A DNA stretch of 64,000 bases from Burkholderia cepacia ATCC 25416 (GTDB lineage: Bacteria; Pseudomonadota; Gammaproteobacteria; Burkholderiales; Burkholderiaceae): positions 1 through 64,000 of the forward strand of contig NZ_CP012984.1 of assembly GCF_001411495.1 (NCBI RefSeq), read 5' to 3'. Every line of letters begins with the position of its first letter. Positions within the stretch are counted from its first letter, which is position 1. Made by a program: the position numbers and the translations under genes. This document shows positions 43,295 through 51,110 of the stretch, in pieces. A model generated the notes under the pieces. That model saw only the letters and a list, made by a program, of their open reading frames with translations. It was not told the origin of the DNA and ran no database searches.

Positions 43295-44827
43295 ATGAAC
43301 CTGCCCGCCGACCTCGATGCCCTTAGCCCGGAGCAACTGCGCACACTGGCCGCTCAGTTGATGACCCAGGTCGGCGAGACGCAGCGTGAACTGCACTACC
43401 GTCAAACGCGTATCGATCAACTGACGCACGAACTCTCCGTGCTCAAGCGCCTGCAGTTCGGCAAACGCAGCGAGCAGCTTGATACCGAACAGATGAGCCT
43501 GCTCGACGAGGCGATCGATGCAGACCTGGCGGCACTGGAAGCCGAGCTCGAACAGCTTCAACCGGCCACGCGTGCCGCTGGGCCTGGGCAACAGCCGAAG
43601 CGTGTGCCCTTGCCATCGAAACTGCCGCGTACGGACATCCATCACGAGCCGGAAGACACCACGTGCCAGTGCGGTTGCCAGCGGGAGCGCGTGGGCGAAG
43701 ACATCAGCGAGAAGCTGGACTATGCGCCAGGCGTGTTCACAGTCGAGCGGCATATCCGCGGCAAGTGGGCCTGTCGGCACTGCGGGACCCTGATCCAGGC
43801 ACCGGTCCCGCCTCACGTCATCGACAAGGGTATCCCGACCACCGGGCTGTTGGCGCAGGTGCTGGTTGCCAAATATGGCGACCACCTGCCGCTGTATCGG
43901 CAGGAACGCATCTTTGCTCGCGCGGGCCTGGCGATCCCGCAATCGACGCTCGGCGCGTGGGTCGGCATCTGCGGCGTACGGCTGCAACCGCTGGTCGATG
44001 CGCTTCGCGAAGCGCTCCTGCAGCGCGACGTGCTGCACGCCGACGAGACGCCGGTGCAGATGCTGTCGCCCGGCAAGGGCAAGACGCATCGGGCTTACCT
44101 GTGGGCGTACAGCACGACGCCATTCGCCGATCTGAAGGCCGTGGTCTACGACTTCGCCGGCAGCCGTGCCGGCGAACATGCCCGAAAGTTCATGGGTGTG
44201 TGGCGTGGCAAGCTCATGTGCGATGACTATGGCGGCTACAAGGCTGGATTCGAACTGGGCATCACGGAAATCGGATGTGTCGCTCACGCGCGCCGGAAAT
44301 TCTACGAGCTGCACGTCAACCACCAGAGCCAGATCGCCGAGCAGGCGCTGAAATACTTCGGCGCACTCTACGACGTCGAGCGTGACGTCGCCGAACTGAA
44401 GCCTGATCGAAGACAGGCCATCCGCCAGCAGCGATCCAGGCCCGTTGCCGATGCGTTGCACGCCTGGATGGTGACCCAGCGCAAGCTCGTTGCCGAAGGA
44501 TCGGCGATCGCGAAGGCGCTCGACTACAGCCTGAAGCGTTGGGAAGCGCTCACGCGCTATCTCGATGACGGGCACGTGCCCATCGACAATAACTGGCTGG
44601 AGAACCAGATTCGACCATGGGCGACTGGCCGCTCGAACTGGCTGTTCGCCGGCTCACTGCGCGCGGGGCAACGTGCAGCCGCGATCATGAGCCTGATCCG
44701 GTCGGCGCAGCTTAACGGCCATGATCCGTACGCCTACCTGAAAGACGTGCTCACCCGACTGCCCACGCATCGTGCCGACGACATCGCGTCGCTGCTTCCG
44801 CATCGCTGGTCGCTCGCCGCGGCTTGA
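43295..44827 (+). CDS. tnpC: IS66 transposase TnpC
   Basis: A 510-residue DDE transposase: a leucine-zipper N-terminus (LRTLAAQLMTQVGETQRELH), a zinc-finger region (CQCGCQRERVGEDISEKLDY; WACRHCGTLIQAP), the catalytic domain with LHADETPVQML (first Asp), MCDDYGGYKAGF (second Asp) and DNNWLENQIRPWATGRSNWL (Glu), and the IS66 C-terminal tail (SLIRSAQLNGHDPYAYLKDV). All catalytic residues are present. The ATG at 43295 begins MNLPADLDAL, the normal start. Confidence 0.95.
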   Translation: MNLPADLDALSPEQLRTLAAQLMTQVGETQRELHYRQTRIDQLTHELSVLKRLQFGKRSEQLDTEQMSLLDEAIDADLAALEAELEQLQPATRAAGPGQQPKRVPLPSKLPRTDIHHEPEDTTCQCGCQRERVGEDISEKLDYAPGVFTVERHIRGKWACRHCGTLIQAPVPPHVIDKGIPTTGLLAQVLVAKYGDHLPLYRQERIFARAGLAIPQSTLGAWVGICGVRLQPLVDALREALLQRDVLHADETPVQMLSPGKGKTHRAYLWAYSTTPFADLKAVVYDFAGSRAGEHARKFMGVWRGKLMCDDYGGYKAGFELGITEIGCVAHARRKFYELHVNHQSQIAEQALKYFGALYDVERDVAELKPDRRQAIRQQRSRPVADALHAWMVTQRKLVAEGSAIAKALDYSLKRWEALTRYLDDGHVPIDNNWLENQIRPWATGRSNWLFAGSLRAGQRAAAIMSLIRSAQLNGHDPYAYLKDVLTRLPTHRADDIASLLPHRWSLAAA

Positions 44828-44871
44828 TCAGCGGTACCTCACGAGCCTCGGTGCCTTTACCGGGGGCTTAC

Positions 44872-45252
44872 GCTTCGATCGAAGAGCGGGCCGCTCGAGC
44901 AGCGAAGATTGCGTCCGTGCTTCGACTGCTTGGCAACGGCGTGCTTTCCCGGCAGCAGGCTGAACGAGCAGCACAGCTATTAGGCGTTCACTGCACCACC
45001 GTATATCGCCTGCGTCGACGTTTCCTCGCAGATCCGGTCGCCAGCACATTAGAGCCAAGGCAGCCGGGTAGGGCGACCGGGGGCAGACTGCATCACGGTG
45101 GAAGAGGGAGTGGCTCGATCCGTCAGCCGACTACTGTCGGGTGCACCACAGCCTGCTCGAGACTGTTCCGCAATCGATTTTCGCCAGAGCTCCGAATTTC
45201 GACGCCGCGCTGCGGGCGATATCACGTTATCGATGCCCACCGCTTAGGTTGA
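44872..45252 (+). pseudogene. TnsB/TniA-type transposase, N-terminal remnant split by IS66
   Basis: Removing IS66 and one target copy joins the ATG at 42412-42414 to the sequence after 44879 and gives MASIEERAARAAKIASVLRL, then LSRQQAERAAQLLGVHCTTV, YRLRRRFLADPVASTLEPRQ. This is the N-terminal HTH region of Mu/TnsB-like transposases found in Burkholderia Tn7-like elements. After about residue 75 the similarity stops, and the catalytic DDE part is missing, through an internal deletion before IS66 arrived. Confidence 0.7.
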
Positions 45253-45333
45253 GCAAAACACTACGCTAGCAGTATTAGTGAACATTGCTAGCGCTCTGTT
45301 GAGCACGGCTAGCATTGATTGTGAACTCCTACA

Positions 45334-45954
45334 GCAACCTCCGGAGCCGTTGAATTACAAAGGTTGCCTTCGAGTCCAATAATTACAAATAACCTTCTAT
45401 TCCGATGTATCTCGAAAATCACGAATTCTTAAACATAGAAAACTACCAGGAATTAATCGGTTTAAACGTCGTGACCATGTCTTTCAAATACCACCTATTT
45501 TTCTAACGAAAGGCAAAATGAAATATTATGTAACGTAAACGTTACGGGATGTTTCGTATGAGGCGTTGCTGCTGGCGGCGCCTGCTGATAAATTGATCGG
45601 ATCAATCAGTAGAAAATTCGGCGTTCCGCTCACTTTCGATTAATGGATGGTGTAGCGCTTGAGGATATTTGGTGTCGTTGATAATGCTTCGATTGGCAAT
45701 AATGTAGTAGTGATTGTTTCTGGTGTGGTGTTGAAAATTGATCTGCGGGACGAATCCTGCGGAAGTTGAGAATGAATTCACGGGCTCCGAGCTCAGTGCG
45801 GAGCTGATGAGGAAATTTTTAGGCTCATTTTGCAATTGAAACTGATTGCGCTCCCGTGAATCAATGTCGCTAAATTCTTGGTTGGTGTAGATGCTTGCTT
45901 AAAAGCGTTAATTTCCGAAAATTTATATAAGATCATCAGAAATTATTGAATAAT
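45334..45954. other. AT-rich region without a supported gene
   Basis: The composition shifts sharply to AT-rich directly after the transposon end. A 77-codon minus ORF at 45602-45835 has no ribosome site or recognisable family. GTAACG and CGTTAC form a small inverted repeat at 45530-45545. AT-rich stretches before 45955 probably include the promoter of the next gene. Confidence 0.5.
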
Positions 45955-46560
45955 ATGAAATACAGCCAAATAAAAATTTCCCTTTCAATCTTCGGGGTGA
46001 TGCTTGTGATATTCGGGTTTCAACAAGATGCTCGAAGTCAAAATTTAGCCGACGAAAGATCGCCCCTGTCTCGAATCCATGAGGTGGCTGATCAAGCAGA
46101 TCTTTCCAATCAATCTCTCTTTTCTCGAATTATCGGCATGAAGATGGAAAGTGGGCAAGTGATCATTGCTCCATTTTCTTTCGAACGATGTGGAGTGGCA
46201 TCGCCTCCAGAGCGACCGGTGACTATTCGGCAATTTATTTACCATGATGTGCCATGGTTTTTGGATTCGAGTAAAAATGGGAGACTGCCTTGTTCTGCAA
46301 ACTATGTTGAGAAACTGGGCAATGACAATCGGATTGAAGCGGTTTCCGCAAAAATTTCCATTGATACGACGAAGATTTGCATTACACAGTCAGACATTGT
46401 GCAAAACTTCCAATCGTCGAGCAAGAGCTCAGAATATGTGCCATCGGGATTTGCATATCGCTATCTCGGAAAGGGTGGAGTAAATGTCTGGTTCCTGTCC
46501 TCCCTGAATAACATGGCATCAAAGTGCACTGAAACGATACTTTTTCAGCAAAATTTTTAA
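45955..46560 (+). CDS. Exported protein of unknown function (201 aa)
   Basis: An AT-rich gene. The product starts MKYSQIKISLSIFGVMLVIF with a clear signal peptide or anchor (to about residue 28) and then a soluble domain with paired cysteines (FERCGVASPP; RLPCSANYV; TTKICITQS; ASKCTETI), so it is probably periplasmic with disulfides. No family recognised. The ATG at 45955 is preferred over the TTG nine bases earlier. It ends 11 bases before the next AT-rich gene, so the two are an operon. A periplasmic partner or immunity role for the neighbour is possible but unproven. Confidence 0.6.
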   Translation: MKYSQIKISLSIFGVMLVIFGFQQDARSQNLADERSPLSRIHEVADQADLSNQSLFSRIIGMKMESGQVIIAPFSFERCGVASPPERPVTIRQFIYHDVPWFLDSSKNGRLPCSANYVEKLGNDNRIEAVSAKISIDTTKICITQSDIVQNFQSSSKSSEYVPSGFAYRYLGKGGVNVWFLSSLNNMASKCTETILFQQNF

Positions 46561-46571
46561 GGGGTTTGCAA

Positions 46572-47615
46572 ATGAGTCAAATCAATGGAACTGAGGCGAT
46601 TTGGGGTGGAAATCCTCCCTCTCAGGCCGTTTTGAACATGATAAATAGTAGTTCGATACTGGTGGGATCGATTAATAAATATGATTCGGACATTGCGGCA
46701 GGAACCGTTGCGCCGATCGGAGCATATTTGCCGGCGAATTATTTGAATAATCCATTTTCCAATGGAAAGGAAACGATTGTTAATCCTAACAATCAGGTGC
46801 AAATTCTTCTTGGATTGAAGATTTCTAATCCGCAAGATACCAGCCCGGCCGACTACGTCTCCGCTCTTACCTGGGAAATGGGGAAGTATGCAAATTTCAC
46901 TACTGGTCAAAGCTTATATAATTCTATTGCGAACTTAAATCCAGGTGATCAAAATTATGGAAATGCAGCCGCAGTTGTAGGTATGGCAACTGAAAATATG
47001 TCGGCTGCTTATAGTTATCAAGTCCAGCAACAAATCAAGGCGGCGACCGGAAGTGCTTTTACTATTGATGGCGATGGGTCTGGATACGCAAACGGTCGAA
47101 TTCAGCAAGCACTTGATAGTGCTTGGAGTAGTCAAAACTTACAAAATGCTTCCTCGGCAGACGCTTTTTCTGCGCTGACTCAGGCGGCTTCCAGTGTGAT
47201 GGGGACTTTCCCGGCCGTCAGTGGACAGAGTTATCCTGAGTTTTACCAAGCAAGTCCTGGTGCCCTCCAGGATGAATACGGCCGCGCCAGTCTTGATGGA
47301 ATCAAAACCAATCCCCCCGATCCAGACAATGGATTGGTGGTTAATTATTCGAATGGAAATTTGTCTTCGGCCACAATTTCATTTGCTTCGGGCAATTCTG
47401 AAATAATGACTTTCGCTGGGAGTCAAGTTAGTTCGGCACTATACAAGGACGAGAACGGGAATGTCATATCGAACATTTCTTACGTACATAATTCGGATGG
47501 CAGCTATTCGGCAACGATGACGGATGGCACCGGCGCTGTAGTATCAACGCAGCAGTTCTCAAGTAACGGCTCAGAGGTCGAAACTGTTACGAACGTCGCC
47601 GATTGCAAATCGTAG
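46572..47615 (+). CDS. Large AT-rich protein of unknown function, possible secreted effector
   Basis: A 347-residue protein without a classic signal peptide, rich in Asn, Ser, Gly and Tyr and poor in Arg and Lys, as in secreted or surface effectors. The N-terminal part contains YVSALTWEMGKYANFTTGQS and a helical region. The C-terminal 100 residues have repetitive beta-type units (SSALYKDENGNVISNISYVH; NSDGSYSATMTDGTGAVVST). GC content jumps near 47575, inside the last codons, where it meets the thiF gene, so the natural C-terminus may have been cut off. No family recognised. A GGGG-type site precedes the ATG at 46572. Confidence 0.55.
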   Translation: MSQINGTEAIWGGNPPSQAVLNMINSSSILVGSINKYDSDIAAGTVAPIGAYLPANYLNNPFSNGKETIVNPNNQVQILLGLKISNPQDTSPADYVSALTWEMGKYANFTTGQSLYNSIANLNPGDQNYGNAAAVVGMATENMSAAYSYQVQQQIKAATGSAFTIDGDGSGYANGRIQQALDSAWSSQNLQNASSADAFSALTQAASSVMGTFPAVSGQSYPEFYQASPGALQDEYGRASLDGIKTNPPDPDNGLVVNYSNGNLSSATISFASGNSEIMTFAGSQVSSALYKDENGNVISNISYVHNSDGSYSATMTDGTGAVVSTQQFSSNGSEVETVTNVADCKS

Positions 47616-48892
47616 TCGGCGCCGACGTTGCAAATTCCCATGCAAAGCAGGTGGCGCTCCTTACGGTGGTAAATCTCGCCGTAAAGTGCTTTGCTGCTCC
47701 GGTGCAGGTGATCGCGCCGGACAGCGTATGGGCGGCACGGACACTCGTGCGCGTCAGCTTGCAGTCGACGCTGGGGAACGCGCTGGAGGAACTCGGTGGG
47801 CAGCGTCACCTTGAAGGCGTCGATCCCGACCGGGTTCACATCCTGCTGGGTGATGCGAACCCGCGAAGGCTTTCCCTACGCATTACCTTTGATGGCTGGA
47901 AAGTGAGTGTCGGGCCTGCGGCGCAGGTCGCGCGGCTTCCTGAGCGTCCATGGTGTGCGCTGGCACCGCTTGCCGCTGCAGCCGTGGCGGTGGGCGAGGT
48001 GTTTGCTTCGTTCGCGCGTATTAGCGTAGCGGCTGCACGCCGCGCCATCGGATTTTCGTTGTGGCGACCGGACTTGCCGGATGATTCGTCCGACTCGATT
48101 GGGGGCGCCATTGACGAAGCCCCGGTGGAGCTTTCCTGCTTCGGGTTGGGCCACCTTGGACAAGCCTACCTTTGGGCACTCGCATGTCTGCCGCTTTCTA
48201 CCACCAAAGGCTCAAGAATCTATCTATGCGACGACGACCTGGTCGAATCGCCGAATCTGGAAACGGGCGCTCTATTGAATGGCGACACGCTCGGACACCC
48301 CAAGACCCGTGTGGTGTCGGAATGGCTTATGAAGCGCGGATTCGATACCCGGCTGATTGAGCGGTTCGTAGATGGGAATTATCGTCGAAGTGATCGTGAG
48401 CCCGTGATTGCGCTGTCGGGATTCGACGACAACGAGGCGCGTCAGTGGTTAACCCAAGCGGGCTTTCCGTTGATCTTCGATTCGGGCTTGGGCGGCGAAG
48501 TCGGAACTTTCGATTCCGTAGCTGTGCATACGTGGCCGAACCGGCGGCCTGCGGCTGACTTGTGGCCACTTGAGAGCGCGCAGGCGCGCCGGGAAAGGGA
48601 AGAACGGGCGCGTCGCCGGGCGGAGGCGAACCAGGGCTACGGCGCGCTTGCGCCGGACGAATGCGGTCGCGTTCTGGTCGCAGGCAAGTCAGTCGCGGTT
48701 CCGTTCGTCGGCGCTGTGTCATCTGCTTTTGTTCTATCGGAGATGCTGCGCACGCTTAACGCTGGCCCTGCCTTCTATGACGCGAGGTTTAGGGTATGCG
48801 CGCTCTCTGACCGCTCCCTGACCGCATCGCTACGGTCCGGGCAGGCAGATCCCGTGAGCGGCATTCGTTGCCAGCAACTCGCTTGTTCCTGA
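47603..48892 (+). CDS. E1-like ThiF family protein, 5' end probably truncated
   Basis: A 429-residue protein with an N-terminal unrecognised domain and a ThiF/E1 Rossmann domain from about 170: SCFGLGHLGQAYLWALACLP, IYLCDDDLVESPNLETGALL and IALSGFDDNEARQWLTQAGF. Such E1-like proteins occur in CBASS and related ubiquitin-like systems. No E2, JAB or ubiquitin-like gene is adjacent. The open frame continues upstream of the TTG at 47603 as CYERRRLQIVVGADV before a stop, and the composition break lies there, so I think the true start was lost in a recombination with the AT-rich DNA. Activity is uncertain. Confidence 0.7.
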   Translation: MQIVVGADVANSHAKQVALLTVVNLAVKCFAAPVQVIAPDSVWAARTLVRVSLQSTLGNALEELGGQRHLEGVDPDRVHILLGDANPRRLSLRITFDGWKVSVGPAAQVARLPERPWCALAPLAAAAVAVGEVFASFARISVAAARRAIGFSLWRPDLPDDSSDSIGGAIDEAPVELSCFGLGHLGQAYLWALACLPLSTTKGSRIYLCDDDLVESPNLETGALLNGDTLGHPKTRVVSEWLMKRGFDTRLIERFVDGNYRRSDREPVIALSGFDDNEARQWLTQAGFPLIFDSGLGGEVGTFDSVAVHTWPNRRPAADLWPLESAQARREREERARRRAEANQGYGALAPDECGRVLVAGKSVAVPFVGAVSSAFVLSEMLRTLNAGPAFYDARFRVCALSDRSLTASLRSGQADPVSGIRCQQLACS

Positions 48893-49286
48893 GATCCTCG
48901 GAGATCAGCCAGACTGAATTTATCAAAGGAAGCTTCGTGGCCGAGACACAGCATCTTGTCGGACGCATGCATATAGCGACGTCGAAAGGCTGCTTTGGAG
49001 AAGTCCGAAGGTCGCTTGTGGGTCGATCTGCGCCGGTCGTGCGTCACAGGGCGGCGGCCGGCCGCGTTCGGCCAGGAAGCGACGTTTGATCGGACGGCTG
49101 CGTGGACGTTCGGCCGGCGGCTGTGCCCCGCAACCAGCCATTTCGACCATGATGGTGGCCGGTGCGTCTTCGGCCAACGTCCGTCCGCAATATGTAAAAT
49201 TCCCGGACCGTCGGGCAATCTGCCCTTTGCTTCAGCAGAGCTGTCGTAGCTTGCTGCGCAACAAAGAATAATCGGGGTGCGAGAAA
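48893..49286. other. Intergenic region with a dispersed about 100-bp repeat
   Basis: No supported gene. It contains GTCGCTT (49011-49017) and its inverted partner AAGCGAC (49077-49083) within a segment resembling one at 63024-63080. The patatin start follows at 49287. Confidence 0.55.
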
Positions 49287-50537
49287 GTGAGTGATTTTTG
49301 GAAGCATGAGGCACGTGGGGCGATAAATGGAGACCGCTGGCAGTCCTGCATCTGTATCCAGGGAGGAGGGGCGAAAGGGGCTTGGGAAGCGGGGGTCCTC
49401 GCCGAGCTTATCGAGTCCGGAGCGATTAAACCTACTGCGATGTTCGGCACCAGTGCGGGTGCGATTAATGCACTATGGGCATCTACTGCGCCCACGGACA
49501 AGGTGGCGGCGCACATGCTGAGCCACTGGCTGGCGTTCGCCCGTCGAATTGCGCTTGTCGCGAGTTGCTTTTTGGGGGGGGTGTTTCTTACGGCGGCTGC
49601 GCTTGTAGCAAGCCGCTGGCTAGCGTTCCCTGGTTGGATCGCGGTTGCTGGACGCTGGTATTTTCATCTGCTTTTGTGTCTTCTCCTGCTGCTACCGATT
49701 TTGGGATTCACCGCACGGCTGCGCCTTATCGACCGAATCCCTGGAGTTTTCCCGATTCGCTGGGCAGCACGGATGCTGCCAAGTGTCGAAACCTGTGCGA
49801 GCTGGTATTGCTATTTCTGCATGGCGGATGTGGCGGTCAACGAGCAACCCCCGGCATGGGATTGGGGGAGACTAGCTACGTTCTCGATCGCCAAAGGGAA
49901 CAGGCATGCAGAACTGATGCAAGGCGAGCATCCCCCTTTGGACGCACGTATCGCGGCGATGACATCGGCTGCGTTGCCGGGATTATTTAGATCGCTGCGA
50001 GTTGGCGACCGACGGTTGCTCGATGGTGGCTTGGAGGCGAACCTGCCGGCTGGGTACATCATGTCAAACGGTACAGCGGGTGGTAACAGCATTATTTGCA
50101 TAGTCCCCAAACCGCTGAGCCTACTTGACGCTGAGAATCATGTTGACTATAGGGTTCTTCGTTTCCTTCACGATATCTGCGCCGAACAGCAAGAAGGTCG
50201 CAGTAACCCTGCCGCCTCAATCGTTGGGGCAAGTGTGCGGTATCCGGTGTTGGTGATCGCGCCGAAAGAAAAATTGCAGTCAGGGCTAGTCGGCGGCTTC
50301 TTCCGACCCAAACTGTTGCGCGCGGAGTTTGAAACTGGTCGGCGAAGTGGAGTGGAGATGAAGATCGCGATGACGTGCTTCGAGAGGGGCAGTGAAACCG
50401 CTCTGGATGGCTATCTGTTGGAGACACTTTCATTACCCCCGATTGGAGAGCACCCTCCGAGTCCCGGCTTGCTTGCTCTGTGGATGAACGCTCGGTGGAT
50501 TGTCAAAACCCCATCACTTGCGTCCTTACTCGATTAG
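49287..50537 (+). CDS. Patatin-like phospholipase with internal membrane segments
   Basis: A 416-residue patatin-fold hydrolase. The oxyanion loop GGGAKGAWEAG is near residue 26, the nucleophile elbow GTSAGAIN near 53 and the catalytic Asp in LLDGGLEANLP near 248. Between them are two hydrophobic segments (about 88-110, ALVASCFLGGVFLTAAALVA, and about 122-142, FHLLLCLLLLLPILGF) that should anchor it in the membrane. Patatins serve as effectors in CBASS (CapV) and other abortive systems, but no cyclase is nearby. The GTG start at 49287 has a weak GAGAAA site. It is 394 bases from the E1-like gene, so cotranscription is uncertain. Confidence 0.82.
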   Translation: MSDFWKHEARGAINGDRWQSCICIQGGGAKGAWEAGVLAELIESGAIKPTAMFGTSAGAINALWASTAPTDKVAAHMLSHWLAFARRIALVASCFLGGVFLTAAALVASRWLAFPGWIAVAGRWYFHLLLCLLLLLPILGFTARLRLIDRIPGVFPIRWAARMLPSVETCASWYCYFCMADVAVNEQPPAWDWGRLATFSIAKGNRHAELMQGEHPPLDARIAAMTSAALPGLFRSLRVGDRRLLDGGLEANLPAGYIMSNGTAGGNSIICIVPKPLSLLDAENHVDYRVLRFLHDICAEQQEGRSNPAASIVGASVRYPVLVIAPKEKLQSGLVGGFFRPKLLRAEFETGRRSGVEMKIAMTCFERGSETALDGYLLETLSLPPIGEHPPSPGLLALWMNARWIVKTPSLASLLD

Positions 50538-51110
50538 GGCGACGCGCACGGAACTACTCAGCCTCACGGCCCTCATTGAAGTGAGCCATCAAGACCCGAC
50601 TACCCACAGTGATAGAAGCCCACACTATCGCGCTCAGCCAGATTGATCAATTTGGTGGTTCATTACGGTCCCGATGATTGAGTGGATTTAAGAACAAACG
50701 TCCCAGTTACTGGCCCAGCGCGGTCTCGTCAGTTCCTCTACGCGGGTGACCGCTCCGGCCGATGAAGCGCCCATCACTCCGCGGAGCAGTGGCAGTTGCA
50801 CTTTGAAAGCGGTCGTTACAGTTATCTGAGCCAGTACGGCGGCTCAGGGTCGTTCAGAGTCGTTCGCGGCGCGCCAGAATGGCCATTCGCTGTCTCGTAC
50901 AGCTCCTGACGTTGGGCTGCATGCGCAAGCAGGATAGGGAACCTTATCGCTACGGTACGATTGTCGGTTCAAGTTCAGGTTTGGCACAACGCGTGACCGC
51001 CACTGACGGCGCCGCGGAGGAGTTGACACCGGTCTTCGCAGCCGCGGCCAGTGACAACTTTTATTCGCAAACGGAGATAATCTAAATCTGGTTTACGGTT
51101 GTCCGGCAGG
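50538..51110. other. Intergenic region, end of the accessory island
   Basis: No supported gene in 570 bases. The first 350 bases have the lower GC and short stop-rich frames of degraded DNA. The last 60 bases before the citrate synthase stop hold no clear terminator hairpin. This is the likely right boundary of the acquired region. Confidence 0.45.

Larger units (their letters stand above)
42423..44871. mobile_element. IS66-family insertion sequence, complete, 2449 bp
   Basis: The ends are GTAAGCACCCGGGGAA on the left and, in reverse, GTAAGCCCCCGGTAAA on the right, typical IS66 inverted repeats. A perfect 8-bp target duplication GCTTCGAT flanks it at 42415-42422 and 44872-44879, the length IS66 makes. 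The three genes tnpA, tnpB and tnpC are intact, so the element looks recently inserted and potentially mobile. It disrupted the transposase gene of the older transposon. Confidence 0.96.
42214..45333. mobile_element. Decayed Tn7/Tn5053-like (TnsB/TniA-type) transposon with IS66 inside
   Basis: The left end reads TGTAGGCGTTCATTATTAGC from 42214 and the right end, in reverse, TGTAGGAGTTCACAATCAAT ending at 45333. Both continue into GCTAGCCGTG(T/C)TCA. Further copies of a GTTCACTAACGTTGCTAGC-like 19-mer lie near 42243, 42357 and (both orientations) 45265-45325, the multiple transposase sites expected of Mu-type DDE transposons with TGT...ACA ends. Inside is only the 5' part of a transposase gene, interrupted by IS66. 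Without the IS the element is about 0.66 kb. No 5-bp target duplication is seen (CCTGC versus GCAAC), which suggests a neighbouring deletion. Confidence 0.75.

Noticed and set aside
45602..45835. 77-codon minus ORF in the AT-rich region
   Set aside because: No ribosome site, no recognisable domain, and no codon signal above background.
50879..51085. 68-codon plus ORF before the citrate synthase gene
   Set aside because: Poor codon use, no ribosome site and no family resemblance, in a region that otherwise looks degraded.
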